Below, piece after piece: positions 32,212 through 44,910 of a DNA stretch of 64,000 nucleotides (positions are counted from its first letter, which is position 1; every line of letters begins with the position of its first letter). The DNA is taken from NCBI GenBank assembly GCA_009823395.1, contig CM020502.1:15703444-15767443 (forward strand), written 5' to 3'. This stretch comes from Thamnaconus septentrionalis. Taxonomy: Eukaryota; Chordata; Actinopteri; Tetraodontiformes; Monacanthidae. The notes under the pieces are model-generated. The model searched no databases and was not told the DNA's origin. It was given only the letters and a program-made list of their open reading frames with translations. Both the position numbers and the translations under genes were made by a program.

Positions 32212-34415
32212 TAGACAGTGTCAAAGGTCATAATGTCAACAGTTGTGTTCTTGTCGATGAGACGAATTGCGTTGCTCCGGCTTCTGCTTTGTTCGTTATG
32301 GCCCGTCTGATTGCAGGATATGTGTTGTAACATTTCATTGGCTAAAACATTAAGAATCTGAATCAATAAACACATGAATGATGGAAATAATAGTGGCTGG
32401 TATGATCAGTTAAACAGTTGATGTTTTGACGTGAATCATATGAAACAGAATGCATTCGATGCAGTTGGTGTTGATTTTAAGTGCGTTTTTGAGTGTCTGT
32501 GTGACTTTTAGACATTTTTCAGTTGTAATGCAAGCAGCTGTTGAAAGCTCAACTCAGTTCCCCAGTTTGCCCTTTTCTATTTTTAGGTGAACAAATTATA
32601 TCATCTAAATTTTGGTCAGTTATTTCAGTGTTGCTCGCTTTTAAAGCTGGATATTGTAATTGAAACATCTGCGTATAGATAAAAATGCAATCCAGATTTC
32701 AGTTACTCAATTTAAGATAATGCTGTGAAACAGTTAAGCACAATTAAGTAACTGAGTGCAATTTAGCTCATGAAGCAGCTCTACTCTCTTTTTTTAAAAG
32801 TCAGATAATTGTGTTAACTTTTGTATATTTAAAAAAGGCAACAAATTCCAGGGAAGAAAAACTTCATTAAAGACACACATATTTCTGATTAAAAATAGAT
32901 CTTGTATTGCCTTTTTGATGAAAGCCGATAGAATTAGTCTGTTTTGGGTGTGAGTCATAAAGGGCATCCAACTACTTTCCATGTAAATCGACCTCCCCTT
33001 TCCATCCACTGTTAACGGGCTGTTGACATGCCAACTAAATTAGAAATGAAAAAAAATGTATCCCGGCTTGTCTGCTGTTGAGTTTTCACCGTGTCCAAGT
33101 ATTATGTGACTATTGCAGTACAGTACGTTCAAAGTAGTTATTATATAATTGCACACACATTTCAGCCGGTGAAAACCCACACGGTCCTAAATTGTGGCGC
33201 TATCAAAAGCAATAAGATTAATTAATCTTTCACTTTGCAGTGTTCAGTAATGGTTATGAGTCAATGTTTCTGTTCTTCCCAGCAGGACAGTGCATAAGCA
33301 GATTCTTCTCTTCCCACTGCTCAGACAGAAACGCTTCGAATGACGAGCAGATATATTATTCATTTGGAATAAGATTATTGGATTTATTGTTTGAATCAGA
33401 TCCCACTGGTTGTCAGTAACTCATGACACACAAAAGGCTGTCAACACTTATGATGTACTGAACAAAAGCTGTTAATTTGGTAGCAGATGAGGAAGATGCA
33501 GACTGTGTACCAAATCAGGAAAGGAGGCAACAAGAGTTAATCAGCGGCTAATTGAGCCGGCGTGCAGAATGTACGGTTGTTCGCTTAGACCTCTTAAATA
33601 ATCACTCGCTGATTTGATATCTTTTGATTTTAAAGGTCAGACAAAATAGCACTTGGGCTTAAAACACAACAACCAATGTCCCCAGTTGAACCTTTTCAAA
33701 GGTCCTTGATGATGCCTATCTCAGATCACCCATTAAGGGCACATAGAGGGACATGTAATAGCTCGCAGGATGTTTGGAATAGGAAGCTTTCTTTGCTAAT
33801 CTTGTTTTGGATTGCAATTTGACATCACCAGCAGAAGATTAACTTCCAGCGACTTCTATTTGTAGTTCGCCAAGGGTATTTAAAATACGGTCGCATTTTG
33901 ATGGCTCCTCATGTTTTACGACTCCTTATTAACGGTGCATATGACAGATGAAGGTGCATAATGTCCTCCTTGAAAAGTCGTCGTCGAATTCACCGCAAAC
34001 GAATATGGCTTTCGTGTCTTTCTTTGAAGACCGACGTTAATGAATGTATTTCTCTTTGCTCAGACGTTGAACACTGAGGCGTGTTAAACAAAGTCACCCT
34101 TTGAAAGCGGCTGGGTCCTACTGCGCAGGCTGATTAGTGAGCTCAGGAGTCGTTCCTGGAGTCTCTGAGTTTAAGTTTTGGTCGTGCGCTTGTATGAATA
34201 TCGGGCTCACATGGTCGCCAACAACCTGCCTGCATGCAGTGGAAGTGCCAACACGCTTCATTTACACCAATGGCTGAAAACTTGTGTGAGATACATACGT
34301 ATGTATGTGAGACATGTATGTATGGAAAACTAGTGCCGCTGATGAGCCTTCATTACTGGAGGCTTTAGTCACCAATAATCTGTGTTCGCTGCGGGATTTT
34401 CATGTGTATTTTAAG

Positions 34416-35858
34416 TAGAGATGCATCGATATCAGTACTGATACCAGGGTTTAGGACTTTTCTCATTCTCGTGACATACATGTCAATACCACAATGCCAA
34501 ACCAGTTGTATATTAGGGCTGCAACTAACCATTATTTTTGCTGTTGACTAATCTATCGATTATTTTTTCGATTAGTCACAATTATCTTCTTTATTTTCAC
34601 CACCTATTTTGAACTTCTGGTTAACCTGACTTGCTTAACTCTTCACACCTGCATTACACTGTTGTACTCTGACAGCATATGATTTTAAACAAATTTATCA
34701 AAAATAATAACACACAAACCATTTATCTGTGACATAGTTATATTTTTCAACGTAAAAAAGATCATATGTATATTAATTCACAATTTAAAGGTCATATGCA
34801 ATCTTTTTAGTTTACAATTTACAGTTAAATCCTTAAACAGATTTTTTACAACTTAAATATCAAATTAATCTTCCCTAAATAACACAGTTGATGAGTGAAA
34901 GAGTGTTACAATTCAGTATAAACGCTGGTATTGACAGGGGCTGTAATTCACTAATTACTGCCTTAAAGTAGCTAAGTAGCTTGTTGCATGATTTTCCCAT
35001 GTGTGAAAAAATGTTTTGTAACATTCTTGAAATGTGTCCCAGCTTGTGTTTCACCGTTTATCGGTGTCTGTGTTAAGGTCCTTTTAAGAGGGTGTGTGTG
35101 TTCCTGGGGAAAATGTGTGAGAACGGGATTGTGGCAGTTCTTGAGAATTATGAGGACACATGTCTAGTCTCCGGTTCTGGCTGAGGGGGTTGATAGGGAA
35201 AAGGCCTGCATCCAAGGTTGTCAGAAGCAATAATAAAGCCGGACGCATATCGGCGTAGTGCCACCGTAGAATGCTAGGTGAGCTTCACAGATTTTGAACC
35301 TGACGTGTTTCGCTGCTTCTGAAATATTCCAAAACTTTAGAAACTTTGGGTCAGAGATTTCAAGCCTTTTAAGAGTCGAAGCCGTTCTTCTTCTTTGTTT
35401 TTTGCAGGATGTAAACAACGAGCGACACTGCCGCCCTCAGTGCTCAGTACTGCACTGCAGGCACAAATTAGCATGTAGCGGCCGGAGTGTGATTTTTATA
35501 GTGTGATTTTATCTTTCAGCAATTTACAATAACAATAACCCTTACATTTTCGCGCCAACAAATTTATGTTGTTGACATAATGACCTAATTGACTACGTCG
35601 ACTAATCATTGCAGCCGTATTGTATATGTATGTATATTCCAATTTTGTTAAATTTGTGTTTGTACTGCAATGTATCTTGTGAAAGTCACCCCAAGTTCAA
35701 GAAAAACAGGAGGAATGTTGTTCAAATGATAGCAGAACAAAAATCAAAGTAATTCTATAATATATTATGGCCACATTAAGTACTCAGTATCGGTATCGGT
35801 GAGTGCTGAAATGCAAGGACTTGTTCTCAACTAAAAAAGTGGTATTGGTACGTCCCTA
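34416..35858. mobile_element. hAT element (outer), with perfect target duplication
   Basis: Ends are TAGAGATGCATCGATATC and the inverse of TAGGGACGTACCAATACC. The flanks ATTTTAAG (34408-34415 and 35859-35866) are identical. Without its insertion it is about 330 bp and belongs to the family of 8558-8693. Confidence 0.85.
34514..35619. mobile_element. hAT element (inner, nested), 1106 bp
   Basis: Starts TAGGGCTGCAACTAACC and ends with the inverse of TACGGCTGCAATGATTAGTC. The identical flanks TTGTATAT (34506-34513 and 35620-35627) show insertion into the outer element. No transposase frame remains. Confidence 0.85.
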
Positions 35859-36245
35859 ATTTTAAGGACGCTCAGGAAACGCTCCTGCTCCGGTCTTGAT
35901 AATTGTCTTCATTGAAAAAGAGGCGCTGGCCCTTTTGATCTGCCATAGATGCGAGGGCGAAGCGACGGGTACATGACAGCTCATCAAACTTCATCGGAAG
36001 TGTCTATGGCTGTCACAGCTGACTGGCACCTGTCGCAAGCTGGGACCAGGGAAAAAGGACGTTTCTACTTTCTTGGTGTGGGTTTCTCTTGTCCCCTTCT
36101 CTGCAAGGTCTGCAAGAAGACAGAAGAGGGGCAGAGATGAGGGACAGAGCTGCGAGGAAAACATTGATCGGGCAAAAACGAAAAAATTAAAAAATAAGAG
36201 CACAGTCAAGGGAGTTGTCTTCTTAACTTGGGAGGCTGTTGTTAT

Positions 36246-36898
36246 TAGGGGTGCAACGGTTTCATATTTTGGTGTACGATTATAGTCTGAGAAAAAAAAC
36301 GCAATGTTACGGTTTTACAATTATTATTATAGACATAAAAAAATCACATCGGCATTCTTTGAAAATATGTTTTATTGCTTTTTCCCCACATTGTCTAACA
36401 GTTGCTGCATTTTCAAAGGCAAATAGTGCAGTACCCAAAACAGTCTAAAATAATGACTAAGAATAAACAGAGTCTGACTGTATGGTGGGATTTCCCTTTA
36501 GAACAGCAAAACATTAACGTCCTTCTTGTAGCCAAAATGCTCCCACGCTGCCGACCTCAGACGTTTTTTTGGTGGAAAGAGGTCGTTTTCGTTCGGTCTA
36601 TCTGCCTGCTCTGCAACGTCTGCCATTAGCTCTATTCTAACGTAGCCAACATTGTTTAGCTAGCTGAGCTCCCACCACTACAAGAAACGTGTGTGTGTTG
36701 TGGTACGCCCGCTAAATGGGCCGTGCGGAAACAAAGCGAGAGAGAGAGACAAAGGGAATGTCCCGGCCCGCACCGGAGTTTAAAGTGACGTACTGTTGTG
36801 AGCGGAAATAACCAGTTTTGCTGAACGTCTGCGCTTAAATTAACCACGACGTTTAAAACCACGGTTAATAGTAAAACCGGTAAACCCCTGCACCCCTA
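36246..36898. mobile_element. hAT element, 653 bp, perfect 8-bp target duplication
   Basis: Ends TAGGGGTGCAACGGTTT and GCACCCCTA. The flanks GTTGTTAT (36238-36245 and 36899-36906) are identical. It has no long coding frame and is non-autonomous. Confidence 0.9.
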
Positions 36899-37394
36899 GT
36901 TGTTATGCAATGGATGCCTGTGGGTTTGAAATGTACCGTTGTTTTTTGCTTCACCCTCTTATTTAGCTATCGTCTCTGAGCAAATCCACTTCCTGAACAC
37001 CACTCTTGGTTGCAAGACTGTGACAAGATTGTTTGCTAAGTGAAACACAACGGCAAACACAGTCTGAGCGAGTCAACATCTCAGCCAGAAATGGGATGTC
37101 AGTGGCCCACAGTAGCGAGACGCAGCTTCGGAACATTTGCTGCGCTGCTCTCTGAAGAATCTCCCTGACAGCTTTTGCCCCACCCTTAGTCTTGGATCGG
37201 ACCTAAAAATGCCTCAGGAAATTATATAATCGAGACGATGTGAATTTAAAAAAAAAAAATAAGCTCATGTCTGCATGGCTAGCTGTTAGTTTAAGTCTTG
37301 CCGCTGGACTTGGTTGATTTGAACTTTGACCTTCAGTCAATACCTTTCTCAGATATTGGCCCTCAGCTGCTAACAAGAGAAACCTGGAGATGCG

Positions 37395-37438
<44 letters not shown>
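37395..37438. repeat. (CA)n microsatellite
   Basis: Uninterrupted dinucleotide run of about 22 units. Confidence 0.95.
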
Positions 37439-37440
<2 letters not shown>

Positions 37441-37463
37441 CTAAAAACAGTCATTTTCTTTTC

Positions 37464-37762
37464 TTTTGTTCAGACAAATAAAAAAATGGAAAGATGTTAC
37501 CTGCTTGACAGTTTCGATTGTGACTCCAGTCATCCTCAGAAGCATAATCCGACGTGCTGCTGACGCGTTATTTAACCAAGGCCTTCCATCCAAAGCCTGG
37601 GAGGTGCGGCCGACTCGACGGGCTCTGATAGGTCCGTCAAGTCGGCCAGCTGTTAAATGACGCGTCAACAGCACATGGGATGACGCTTCTGAGGAAGACT
37701 GGAGTCACAGTTGAAACTGTCAAGCAGGTAACATCTTTCCATCTTTATTTGTCTGAACAAAA
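37464..37762. mobile_element. Foldback (palindromic) element, about 299 bp
   Basis: GTTCAGACAAATAAA, AGATGTTACCTGCTTGACAG and GACTCCAGTC on the left return inverted on the right. An inner pair (GACGCGTTATTTAAC / GTTAAATGACGCGTC) follows. The whole element can fold into one long hairpin with a GC-rich loop. Confidence 0.85.
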
Positions 37763-38702
37763 TACGTGTGGTCTCATTGGGTCTCTCCTGATGCACAAAA
37801 TTGCTAAGTGCAACGACAAATCTTTAGCAGGCTAGGGAATCCTGGAAGGAAGGGGGGGAATCCTGCTAACAAACCATGAGCGTGATGATGAAAGAAAGCT
37901 CTCGACAAACCGTAGCAGGAGGTGCGAGGCTTAACCGACCGCAGTTGTCAAAGAAAAACAACTGCTCGTGTTAAAGGAATACGAGCGCTGAGTGATACTG
38001 TTAGGATTCCAACAAGTGCCCTTGTGCCGGTGTGCCGTCGTCAGCCGTGGTGTGAAATGTGAATGGCGCGGTTCGCATAATGCAAACTTGTGAGTAGATG
38101 GAGTTGACCTGGAGTGCACGTTATTTTGGGATCATTTCACATCAAGGCTGCCATTAGTGGAAATGTCAGTCAACCATCACACAGCATCGCTGTGTGCATT
38201 CGGTCCTCATAACACGTTGACTGACAATATATGCAATAGAGCTGTTTTTCTAATTTATTTTGAAATGCGAAACCTGCAGCTCTGTTTATTTTGGGTTTCC
38301 ACCTCACGCCGCTGGACACTGCTCATTGCATCTAGTCTTGGACTTTGGCTCGACCTTGAAATTAAAAAGCTGTGAGGGTTTGCATTTGATGAGCAAAAAA
38401 AAGATCCAACTTTTAATGAAACTGAGCACACATCAGTGGTCGCAGACAAAATGTTGGCTAAGGCAGTCACCAGTCAGCCAGTTAGACAGTCAATTACATA
38501 AGGCAGAGCTGCAGTGGAGATGGCTTTTAAGGTTGCTCTTGGCAGATGAACAGAAACATCCAACTGAAACCGCTTGATTAGTTTCTAATTTTTGTTTTTC
38601 TTTAATTGGACCATAAACTTATTTGTTGGGAACTATTTTGAACAAGATGATTATTTTTGAGCTGGCCTTATGTAACCTTATTTCGACACCATGCTGTCAT
38701 TT
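37763..38702. other. Unassigned stretch
   Basis: No exon, RNA gene or repeat border was recognised. Confidence 0.35.
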
Positions 38703-39064
38703 CAAGATTACTTGTGTAATATTTGGACATTTTTAAGAAGAAACAGCGACATCAAGTGGTTACATCTTGGATTGCAACGCTCTTTCGCTCAGCTGTCCCT
38801 CTCCCAAACTTGCCAGTGAGCAACGGTGGCCTGCGCACACAAACCTGGATACCTCGCCCACCTTCTTCTTTGTTAGTTTATTTGAGGACGAGAGCGTTCA
38901 GCCTAAATACATTACGCGCCGTCAGGTGACCTTAGAAATATGGCAGATAGCTAGAAACAAGATCCTTGCTAAGTATATTTTTATACATTAGAAACCGTTC
39001 TGAGGGTTCATAGATGTATTTATGGGTAGTATATTAAGATTTTACCAGTATAAAAATCATAAAT
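38703..39064 (+). mobile_element. MITE family A, copy 5 (3'-truncated)
   Basis: Carries AAGAAACAGCGACATCAAGT, CTTGCCAGTGAGCAACGGTG and TTTTACCAGTATAAAAATCA, but stops before the right terminal repeat. Confidence 0.7.
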
Positions 39065-41074
39065 CAGCAGTTGCACTCGGATGTAAACCCACGTCGACCA
39101 AACAGCCTGGCCTGCATCAAGTACAATGACTGGCCTTGATATGCACACAGTTCATTTCAACCTCCATCTGTCCTGAATTCTCAGTTGAACCTGATGGAAG
39201 GTGGTTCAATCATCAGAAGACTTTTATCAACCCTGAGGTTGTTCTGATACTTCCTGTCAGACTGTGACAAAATAAGCTGGGGCGCACAGGAAAGAACAAC
39301 AGTGTGCAGCAATTACAATCCAGATATTTTAACCACAAGTGTTGATCTATATGGCCAAATGGTGCAGTAATGTGCTTAAAACCCACGCAGCTGGTGCTAT
39401 TCGCATAACCTTTTCGGAAAACATGCCAAATGTATTCATGTCCTAGATGATGTTTCACTTCAGAGCTTCCAAATTCCAATCCCTGGGACTCAATTCCTTT
39501 TTATATCTACGTTCTCTTTTTCAATCTTCAGATTCAGTCTATCACGTTCATTATGTTTATTCAATGCAATCCAGCAACACTTTCCATGTGCCACATCGAC
39601 ATTTCCACATATCTGTATCCGAACTCTGATATTCAATTTTTTATGTGGCATTTGTGAGTCCCGCTGCATGTTCACTTTGTTACGAGTCTTTAACGACGCA
39701 ATAAAAAAAAAAGATGACAACACATCTTTATCATGCAGACTTCACCCAATTTCATCACCAGTCTGGCTGATTAAATGATAAGATGCACTAATGGCACTTT
39801 TACAAGGAGTGGATTGCATTTGCACAAAACAATGACAAACAAGCCAAGGCTCTCGTTAATGGGCAGTTTGCTGTTTTTTTTGCTTTTCTCCCAACTCATC
39901 ATTGCAAGAGTGTAGCTACTTGACGCACTGCTTAAAGTGACAGCAAAAATCAAATTGGTCTGTTTAAATGTCCCGAAAGAAAAATATATTTTGAATCTAA
40001 TGGATTTGAATTCTTTTTTTTTTTAGGTGTTAACATCTTTGCTCTTCAGCTAAATGGGCTTTTATTTCTTTTGAGTCAAAAGGGAGTCAGAAGCTGTTGT
40101 CTTTGCTTGTTGGATCACTGGAAAAGCCAATGAAATTCAACCCTAATAAATTTTCTGATTACTTCTGCTTTTTCAGGCAGCTTCTTGTTAATTCAGCCAC
40201 TGTGAAAGGGGACCACTTATGAACATATTCTTTTTCTTTTTGGCCAGTATTAAATCTCATCATCTCCAAGAAAAGCAATAAATCATCAGAGCCTCTTTTT
40301 TTTTTTTTTTTTAACTAAAAACACAAAGCGGCCTGTGTTTTCATACACTTCCCATCAATTCGATCTGATTGTTCGCCCAGAAGCCGAGGTTTTGGCTGAC
40401 CTGATGGGGTTTAATGGTTAACCTGTACCATAAACTCATTCTGCTCACTCAACAGTTTATTTCTCGAGTCAAGTTCAATCTCTGTTCGAGGTCACTCCAG
40501 GACACTGGGAGTTGAAGCAGCTCCAGCAGCTCCTTGGCTGGCTGCCTCGGCCCGCTAACACTCTTCCCCTCTGCGGTCGCATGCGCTCTCCTCCTGGCTT
40601 TCTTCCAGGGTTTTTCTTTCCTCCTGACCATTCTCCAAACCAGTACTCGTCGTACTCCCAACATTGCAAGAGAAGGTGTTTTTTTTCCAGTTGTTCGCAC
40701 ATGTTGTAGTTGTTGCATTGCAGGCCAAAAGTTCCTTAATTGTCCGATGTGTTACCTAACTGGCGGGGTATTTTTTTGTCCTCGTCTCCAAGTTTTCCCA
40801 AAGAGCATGTAGCTTACGGAAGAGTGAGACTTCCAACTATTGCGATGTGGATTGAAAGTTTTTCCATGCCCCGCCCCCAACTCCAAAGAGGTCTTTAACT
40901 GAACAGAAAGAGGGTAAAACTGTGCCCAGTGTGGTTTCTTGTCAAGAAATATTTAGAAACATGAAAGGGAAAAGCACTTTTGTATTAGGCCAGTGGAGGG
41001 CCAGCAAGGCTGAAAATTAAAAAGATCAAAGTCGACAAAAGTCCAAAATTTACTTTACCATGGACCATGTTTCA
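39065..41074. other. Unassigned non-coding stretch
   Basis: AT-rich, with a poly-T run near 40298-40312. Frames near 40449-40812 are not recognisable. No gene is called. Confidence 0.4.
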
Positions 41075-41082
41075 TGCGTTTA

Positions 41083-41836
41083 TTTTTGTATTGCAGTCGA
41101 TGTGCACTGGGGCAGTTTGCAGCCAAGTGTGAAGCAGCTGGGATGAGAATCAGCACCTCCAAGTCCGAGGCCATGGTTCTCCACCGGAAAAAAGTGGCTT
41201 GCCCTCTCCGGGTCGGTGGAGGGACCCTGTGTTACAACCAGCTCGTGAGGGGAAAAGGAAGTAACATAAAACCAGATGTAACGTGGTTAAACAAAACTTA
41301 TTTATTCCAAAAGTAAATGGTGGATATAAACAAAGGTTGAGTTGGACAAGGAACTTCATGGGTGCTGGTCAAAACGGGGAGGAGAAAGAACAAAAAGAGG
41401 CTTCTTAGAAGTTTTAAAGTAGCTTTCCTAGCTAGTCCAAAAAAAGGAAACCAAAACCCAATTGTCTACCCTAACTAACCTAAAAGGAAATACAGAACAA
41501 AACAGCACCCATCACTAGTGAGGCTAACAAAGATCTAAAGTGAGTGAATGAGAAGATGTGCAGTTAATCGAAAGTTCCTTTTTTGTGCTCAGCCAAAACC
41601 AAACCAGTGCCTCAATAAAACGACAAGTTTTAGCATTCAACGCGTCACAAGGTTCGGAGGCACGCGAGCTCGGCCGCCTACAGCCAGCTCCCGAATGCAG
41701 GTCGGCCAGCATCTTTATTTCCTCCCTCTTTTCCGGCGCCTTGTTGTGATTGGCTGGGAGGATACTTCAGTCAGGTTCAGCCCTCGGCAGCACAGGTGCA
41801 CAGCATCTGGATAACGTACTCACAGCCACACCCACA

Positions 41837-41869
<33 letters not shown>

Positions 41870-42460
41870 ACAGCACAGGAGAGAGAGTGAGAGAGGCACA
41901 CACAGTTCCCAGCAAACGGCAGCGGCTGTAACACCCTGCCTCAGGTGGAGGAGTTCAAATATCTTGGGGTCATGTTCACGAGTGAGGGGAAGATGGAGCG
42001 TGAGACCCGACAGGCGGATTGTTGCGGCATCTGCAGTGATGCGGTCGTTGTACCGGTCTGTCGTGGTGAAGAAGGAGCTAAGCCGAAAGGCGGAGCTCTC
42101 GATTTACCGGGCGATCTACGTTTCCACCCTCACCTACGATCATGAGCTTTGGGTAGTGACCGAAAGGACAAGATCGCGAATACAAGTGGCTGGGCGCACC
42201 CTCAGGGACAGGGTGAGGAGCTCAGTCACCCAGGAGGAGCTTTGAGTAGAGCCGCTGTTCCTCCGCATCGAGGGGGGCCAGCTGAGGTGGCTCGGGCATC
42301 TGCCTCCTGGGCTGGCCTGGAGGAGACCTCGGGGTCCCTGCCAGATGAGCTGGAGGGGTCCTGACTGGGAGCTGGAGGAGGTGACTGGGGCCAGGGAAGT
42401 CTGGGTGTCTCTGCTGAGGCTGCTGCCCCAGGAACCTGACCCCGGATAATGCAGCAGAAG
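41083..42460 (+). pseudogene. LINE fragment: C-terminal part of reverse transcriptase ORF
   Basis: Before the LTR, CEAAGMRISTSKSEAMVL is the reverse-transcriptase palm/thumb segment common in fish non-LTR elements. After it, EEFKYLGVMFTSEGKMER, then (shifted frame) LSIYRAIYVSTLTYDHELWV and RTRSRIQ follow. A frameshift near 42010, a deletion after RTRSRIQ and a stop at 42242-42244 disable it. The 3' end near 42455 (CGGATAATGCAGCAGAAGAA) resembles the degenerate tail of these elements. Clade not assigned. Confidence 0.7.
41230..41933. mobile_element. Solo LTR (704 bp) nested in the LINE
   Basis: Begins TGTTACAACC and ends GGCTGTAACA, so TG...CA with short inverted ends. The flanks CCCTG (41225-41229 and 41934-41938) are identical, the 5-bp duplication typical of LTR elements. 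The LINE frame reads straight across if the LTR and one CCCTG are ignored. A (CA)n run lies inside at 41838-41872. Likely transcribed from the minus strand, as AATAAA occurs in that direction. No internal viral gene is present. Confidence 0.85.
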
Positions 42461-44371
42461 AAGACGCAGTCAATTGGGGAAAAAAAACTGATTTAGTTGA
42501 TCGCAGTACCTCAAGTGACCACTGAAAAAAACAATTGCAGCACGGCATTATTGGCAGGCTGAGATAAAATACATCAATGTGCTGGCCTGTGTCCGCTGTA
42601 AGTGACCGAACCACAGTCAGTTGTGATAGCCAGTGAGATCTCGAGCACCCTTAACTTCACATGTACGGGGCCCGTGATTGGCCTGGGACTCGTGAGAGCC
42701 TGAAAGACCCGGAAATCCGCCAGCTACCGCAGTGAAAACATTTCCCTTCAGGACAATCTAATTCTGCTTGTGAAAGGCTGTAATCTCTCTTGTTGGGGCT
42801 TGACATTCCTGTTCAGGTGCGTCTCAGCAAAGGAACAAATGCTGACTTTCAAAAGGAATCCTTTCAAATGAAGGGAAGAAAAGAAGGACTTTGAATTTAA
42901 AAGGGGTCGTATGTATAATTTCGTTTTGTGCTGCAGGTGCTCATCCTCAGTGGCCTCCAACCCTGCAGCGAGCACTGAGCGCGTCCATGTCCCCAAATGA
43001 AATTGAAAATGAGAGCAGGCCTTCGCTGTGGCTCAGTCCCGAATAAGGATACTATTTAAAAAAAAAAAAAAAAAAAGGAACACAACCATCACCATTTTGA
43101 TTTTTTTATGTGAACAAGCAAGTAGCTCAATAAATCTGATTTTAAAATCAAAAACCTGCATAAGAGTGTAGATTCCGTTTAAGCCCATTTTTTTAAAAAC
43201 AAAAAAGAAATATTTAAGATCTCAAGGAGCTTTTTGTGTTGTTTTGTGAGCAGTGTCAACCAACCAGCATGTGCGTGCAATGAATTGCCCCTATGAGAGA
43301 ACAGTTGTTTCATTTCTCTTTACTTCTGTTCATTTAGCGGGAGGATGCCGTCCTGACCGCTGAGGACAAAGGAAGCAAGTCACGGCACCAAAGGGCTCAT
43401 TTCACATCAAGGTTGTGTTTGTGCGTGCGGTCGGACGGGGACTGGGATTCCCTTGCATTCCGTTATTTGGATATTACTTGCAACTACTGCAGTGGGACTA
43501 AAGAGTGCGTGCACTTTGGATGTAACTCTCTCCAGAGTTTTAGCAAAGTCTGTGGTTGAATTATAGACAGCTGCGTCACTTTCAGTTTCCCTGTTTCCCC
43601 TTTTTCTTCGGTTTGTGGTGTAATTTTGGTATAAGTTAAACATTCGGTACCGACAACCGCTTGTTTCTGTGTATTTGAATATGTTTTTGTTTTTTGTTTT
43701 TTGTTTTTTTTCCTTGTGACCCACTGCAACAACCCCCTCTTTGTTGCTGCCGGACCTCCTGATTCACCAATTGAGTGCCGGCGGGCGACCCCTTCCCGAA
43801 CAGACAGCCATCGACATGCTGTTTGTACGCGTCGGGTTTTGTATTTGCTAAAAAAAAAAAAAAACAAGCCAAGTTGTTAGCCAACATGCACGTATAATAA
43901 AAGCTGCCCACAGTTTCCGAGTCACACTTCCCTCTCCTCTCGGCTTATCACAGAGCCAGACACTCGGACAGAAGGAAGTCGAGCAGTTCGACTTGCAGAA
44001 AAGAAAGCTGTGGAACTTCTCCGTGCCGGGCCGGCTCGCCACTTTTAACTGTTATCATGTCACCAATTGTTCCCGTGGCGACACGCGCGTTGCACTTTAC
44101 TCCTTTTTACTCTGCTTTCTCTTCTCCCTTTTTTTTTCTTCCTTTGTGCTCGTTCTGCCTTCCTGTGTGTCAAGGACTCCTACTCTGATCTTGTGGCTGT
44201 CTGTTCACGTTAAACTGATGCGAAGGGCGAAAGGGGGGTCTTGTGCAACGCTAAATCCTGACTGAGTTGTTATTTTTGCAGACTCTTGCGATATTTTTGC
44301 GGAAGCCATTGTGGCTGAAAGGCTGCCGCGGGCCTGTTTGTTGTGGTAGCAGCTTTGTGCGAGCAAATACG
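42461..44371. other. Unassigned non-coding stretch
   Basis: Contains poly-A/poly-T runs near 43057-43077 and 43850-43864. Overlapping frames at 43407-43911 are low in complexity. No exon is supported. Confidence 0.4.
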
Positions 44372-44910
44372 CGTATCATTCGGTCATTCGTTTTTCAAAA
44401 TAAAACCAAAAACGAAACAAAAACAAAATATTGACTCATTTTCTCAATATCCGCTTATACCAAAATGAAAAAACGGATAGAAAATCATTTTCATTAGCTG
44501 CGATTTTGCGCTCAATTGGCAAAATGGATAACGGGCGATTTGAGCCAAGTTGTGTGTGATCCGTGTGTGATTTTTTTTGTTACTTTTTTCTTTTCTTTTA
44601 CCTTCTCTGAAAAAGACAAACGTGTTTGCATTTTTGTGATGCCTGATGCCAATTTTCCCATTCGCAAGAAAAAAAAAAAATCTCACGTAGTAAAAATACT
44701 TCTTGGTCAAGTATCCAAATTGGACACTCCAAGTAACCAAATTGGACAATTGGCCCGTTCGTTATTTCCATTTTCTAATTGAACGTAAATTTCAATTATC
44801 CGTGTTTTCCATTTTGGTTTTTAAAACAGATATGGAAAAAATGAGTCATTATTCCAGGGGTTTTTTTGGATTTGGATTTACTTGAAAAAAAACAAAGAAA
44901 CCAATGATAC
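44372..44910. mobile_element. Inverted-repeat element, about 540 bp
   Basis: The left arm (GTATCATTCGGTCATTCG, then TGACTCATTTTCTCAATATC and ACCAAAATG) returns inverted on the right (ending AAACCAATGATACACGG), with about 100-bp diverged arms. Exact ends and target duplication are unclear. Confidence 0.5.

Larger units (their letters stand above)
31401..34415. other. Long repeat-poor non-coding stretch
   Basis: Almost free of recognisable mobile DNA, unlike the rest of the window. Segments around 33180-33700 look compositionally like conserved non-coding DNA (ATTAATTAATCTTTCAC, then TGAGCCGGCGTGCAGAATG), but conservation is not tested. No exon is supported. Confidence 0.4.

Noticed and set aside
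41796..42245. A 149-codon independent gene
   Set aside because: Its start lies in the LTR's (CA)n run and its end is the frameshifted LINE reverse transcriptase.
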